In this document: piece after piece, positions 6,063 through 7,162 of the stretch
How the letters are laid out: every line of letters starts with the position of its first letter
Numbering within the stretch: position 1 is the first letter of the stretch
From: an uncultured Mucispirillum sp.
Lineage (GTDB): Bacteria; Chrysiogenota; Deferribacteres; Deferribacterales; Mucispirillaceae
Assembly: GCA_937890655.1 (NCBI GenBank)
Contig: CALADT010000263.1
Location: forward strand, 1 to 7,162
Direction of reading: 5' to 3'
Length of the DNA stretch: 7,162 nt
Notes under the pieces: model-generated
Seen by the model: the letters and a program-made list of their open reading frames with translations, nothing else
Database searches by the model: none
What the model was told of the DNA's origin: nothing
Program-made: the position numbers and the translations under genes

Positions 6063-7083
6063 GTTGTTTTACAGCAGTAACGACTTCATCAATATGGTAA
6101 CCATCAAGAGTATGGTATTTCTCTTTATTTTCGCATACAATACATTTGCTGTGCTTCGGAGAAGCAACATAGTATCCCTTTTGCAGACGTGAAATAATTT
6201 CACATATATTAATATGAAATGCTGAGGCAATATGTATTAAGGCAGTATCCACAGAAATTAATAAGTTAGCATATTTTAGTAAAGCAAAAGTATCTAAAAT
6301 GTCAGTTTTGTATGTCATTTGTAACCGTGGATTATTTATTGTATCTATTATTTCTTTGTATTTTTCATAATAATTATTATAACCTAAAATAAAAATATAG
6401 TATTCTGGATATTTATCTAATATAGCAGTTAGTGTATCAATTGTTTTTGAAGAAGAAATACTTTTATCGCTTCCTTCTCCATTAAAAATAATAACTTTAT
6501 TATTATGTCTAGTGTTTTGTTTATAGAAATTAATAGCTTTATCTTCTTTTTCAATAGGTATAAATAATTCATCATGTGCTAAGCAATCAATATTCTTATT
6601 AAAATAAGTATAGGTAGAACCGTCTTTTTCATCTGTTAGAATGGTATATGTTTTTAATAACTTATTTTTAGAATATTTACGTTTATTATTTGTTTTCAAC
6701 TTACCAACAATATGGCGGGTTGAATATTGTAAGCCCCCCCCCATGATAAATTTAACCATAAATCTATTTTGCCATTTGTATGAAGAATCCACATCAATTA
6801 CAATATCATACTTTTCCCTGCGTGCTTTTAAAAGGTTTTTCATCTGCATTAATGGATTTAAATATATTTTAGTTCTAGTTATTTTACTAAATGGTTTATT
6901 ATAAGTGTTGAAATAATAAATATTATCTATGTATGGGTTTCCTTTAAACGCAGCAGCATGCATACGGGTGCAAAATAAATCAACTTGTGCTTCAGGATAT
7001 ACTCTTTTTATTTCTCTAGGGTAACCTGTGTTATTTACACCATCTCCTAATGCTCTAGCCATTGCCCATATTAATATTTTCAT
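6052..7083 (-). CDS. GT9-family (heptosyltransferase-like) glycosyltransferase with G9 tract
   Basis: 343-residue GT-B fold protein of family 9, which includes the ADP-heptose:LPS heptosyltransferases that build the inner core at the cytoplasmic membrane face. N-terminal domain: MKILIWAMARALGDGVN with YPREIKRVYPEAQVDLFC (21-38) and a YDIVIDVD strand (92-99). C-terminal donor domain: KVIIFNGEGSDKS (196-208), then LLISVDTALIHIASAFHI (274-291), the family's DTGLMHLAAA-like motif with Asp279 and His284. A Cys-containing stretch (CIVCENK, 314-320) lies near the end, in the position where many members have a cysteine-rich C-terminal pattern. The start has GGAG five bases upstream. Codons 114-117 lie in nine consecutive G (6734-6742), giving MGGG; the allele here is in frame (ON). 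The sugar need not be heptose. It is probably cotranscribed with a gene ending 12 bases upstream. Confidence 0.85.
   Translation of the reverse strand: MKILIWAMARALGDGVNNTGYPREIKRVYPEAQVDLFCTRMHAAAFKGNPYIDNIYYFNTYNKPFSKITRTKIYLNPLMQMKNLLKARREKYDIVIDVDSSYKWQNRFMVKFIMGGGLQYSTRHIVGKLKTNNKRKYSKNKLLKTYTILTDEKDGSTYTYFNKNIDCLAHDELFIPIEKEDKAINFYKQNTRHNNKVIIFNGEGSDKSISSSKTIDTLTAILDKYPEYYIFILGYNNYYEKYKEIIDTINNPRLQMTYKTDILDTFALLKYANLLISVDTALIHIASAFHINICEIISRLQKGYYVASPKHSKCIVCENKEKYHTLDGYHIDEVVTAVKQLIS
6734..6742 (-). repeat. Poly-G(9) homopolymer inside the GT9 gene
   Basis: Nine consecutive C on the plus strand, G on the coding strand, at codons 114-117. Translating the altered lengths by hand: eight G would give MGGAYNIQ... 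and a TGA after residue 128; ten G would give MGGGLTIF... and a TAA after residue 127. Either removes the whole donor-binding domain. Such tracts are known slippage-prone switches in glycan genes of other bacteria, for example Campylobacter. Switching in this organism is inference. Confidence 0.75.
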
Positions 7084-7095
7084 TATATCTCCAAA

Positions 7096-7162
7096 TTACT
7101 TATACCATTTTATTCTAAAAGGTTGTATAAATAAGTTTCTATATAAACGCATAAATTTAATA
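7096..7162 (-). CDS. C-terminal tail of an upstream gene (partial)
   Basis: From the right edge, the minus strand has one open frame that reads KFMRLYRNLFIQPFRIKWYK and ends in TAA at 7098-7096, 12 bases before the GT9 start. Placement right before a well-formed ribosome site, and a basic, aromatic tail of the sort seen at the ends of glycosyltransferases and other LPS enzymes, suggest the end of a real gene in the same operon. With only about 21 codons visible, no family can be named and chance remains possible. Confidence 0.45.
   Translation of the reverse strand, partial: IKFMRLYRNLFIQPFRIKWYK

Noticed and set aside
6152..6166. Perfect hairpin TGCTTC-GGA-GAAGCA as a terminator for the plus-strand operon
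   Set aside because: It lies within the GT9 coding sequence and is followed by no T tract on either strand, so it is probably a coincidence of codons.
1..7162. CRISPR array, tRNA, rRNA, insertion sequence or prophage attachment site
   Set aside because: I saw no regularly spaced repeats, cloverleaf, transposase motifs or terminal inverted repeats on either strand.

Overview
The window reads as chromosomal DNA of an AT-rich, Gram-negative-type anaerobe or microaerophile. The evidence is a split methylmalonyl-CoA mutase (a free B12-binding subunit) with its chaperone MeaB, set among surface-glycan genes that include a family 9 (heptosyltransferase-like) glycosyltransferase. The very low GC, the split mutase and the LPS-type transferases would fit a member of the Deferribacterota such as Mucispirillum. 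That is a guess from memory of the families, not a database result.

Left part (1-1136): a minus-strand GT2 glycosyltransferase runs off the left edge. It is broken by a one-base frameshift at a run of seven T. A 490-base gene-poor stretch follows. It holds a promoter candidate for that gene, the rotted 5' end of a second GT2 gene on the plus strand, and two similar promoter blocks 287 bases apart. The second block sits just upstream of the mutase subunit.

Middle (1137-2511): the cobalamin-binding subunit of methylmalonyl-CoA mutase, then a compact intrinsic terminator, then meaB. These two genes are well conserved and visibly richer in G+C than their neighbours. Neither the mutase large subunit nor the epimerase, both common neighbours, is present.

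Right part (2511-7162): meaB's stop codon overlaps the start of an RgpF-family (rhamnan synthesis F) gene. A GT2 transferase and a longer, two-module RgpF-like protein follow at overlaps or a one-base gap. mcm subunit, meaB and the three glycan genes therefore look like one five-gene transcription unit, with the terminator as an internal attenuation point. Converging on it is a minus-strand GT9 gene whose stop overlaps the last plus-strand gene by 11 bases. The tail of another minus-strand gene lies upstream of the GT9 gene.

The most notable signal is a run of nine G inside the GT9 coding sequence, in a window where I found no other G or C run longer than about five. Gain or loss of one G would truncate the protein at about 127-128 residues, the classic layout of a phase-variable contingency gene. 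With the T7 frameshift in the left GT2 gene, the T10 tract in that gene's putative promoter spacer and the decayed GT2 remnant, the locus looks like a fast-evolving surface-polysaccharide region in which a B12-dependent metabolic pair is embedded.
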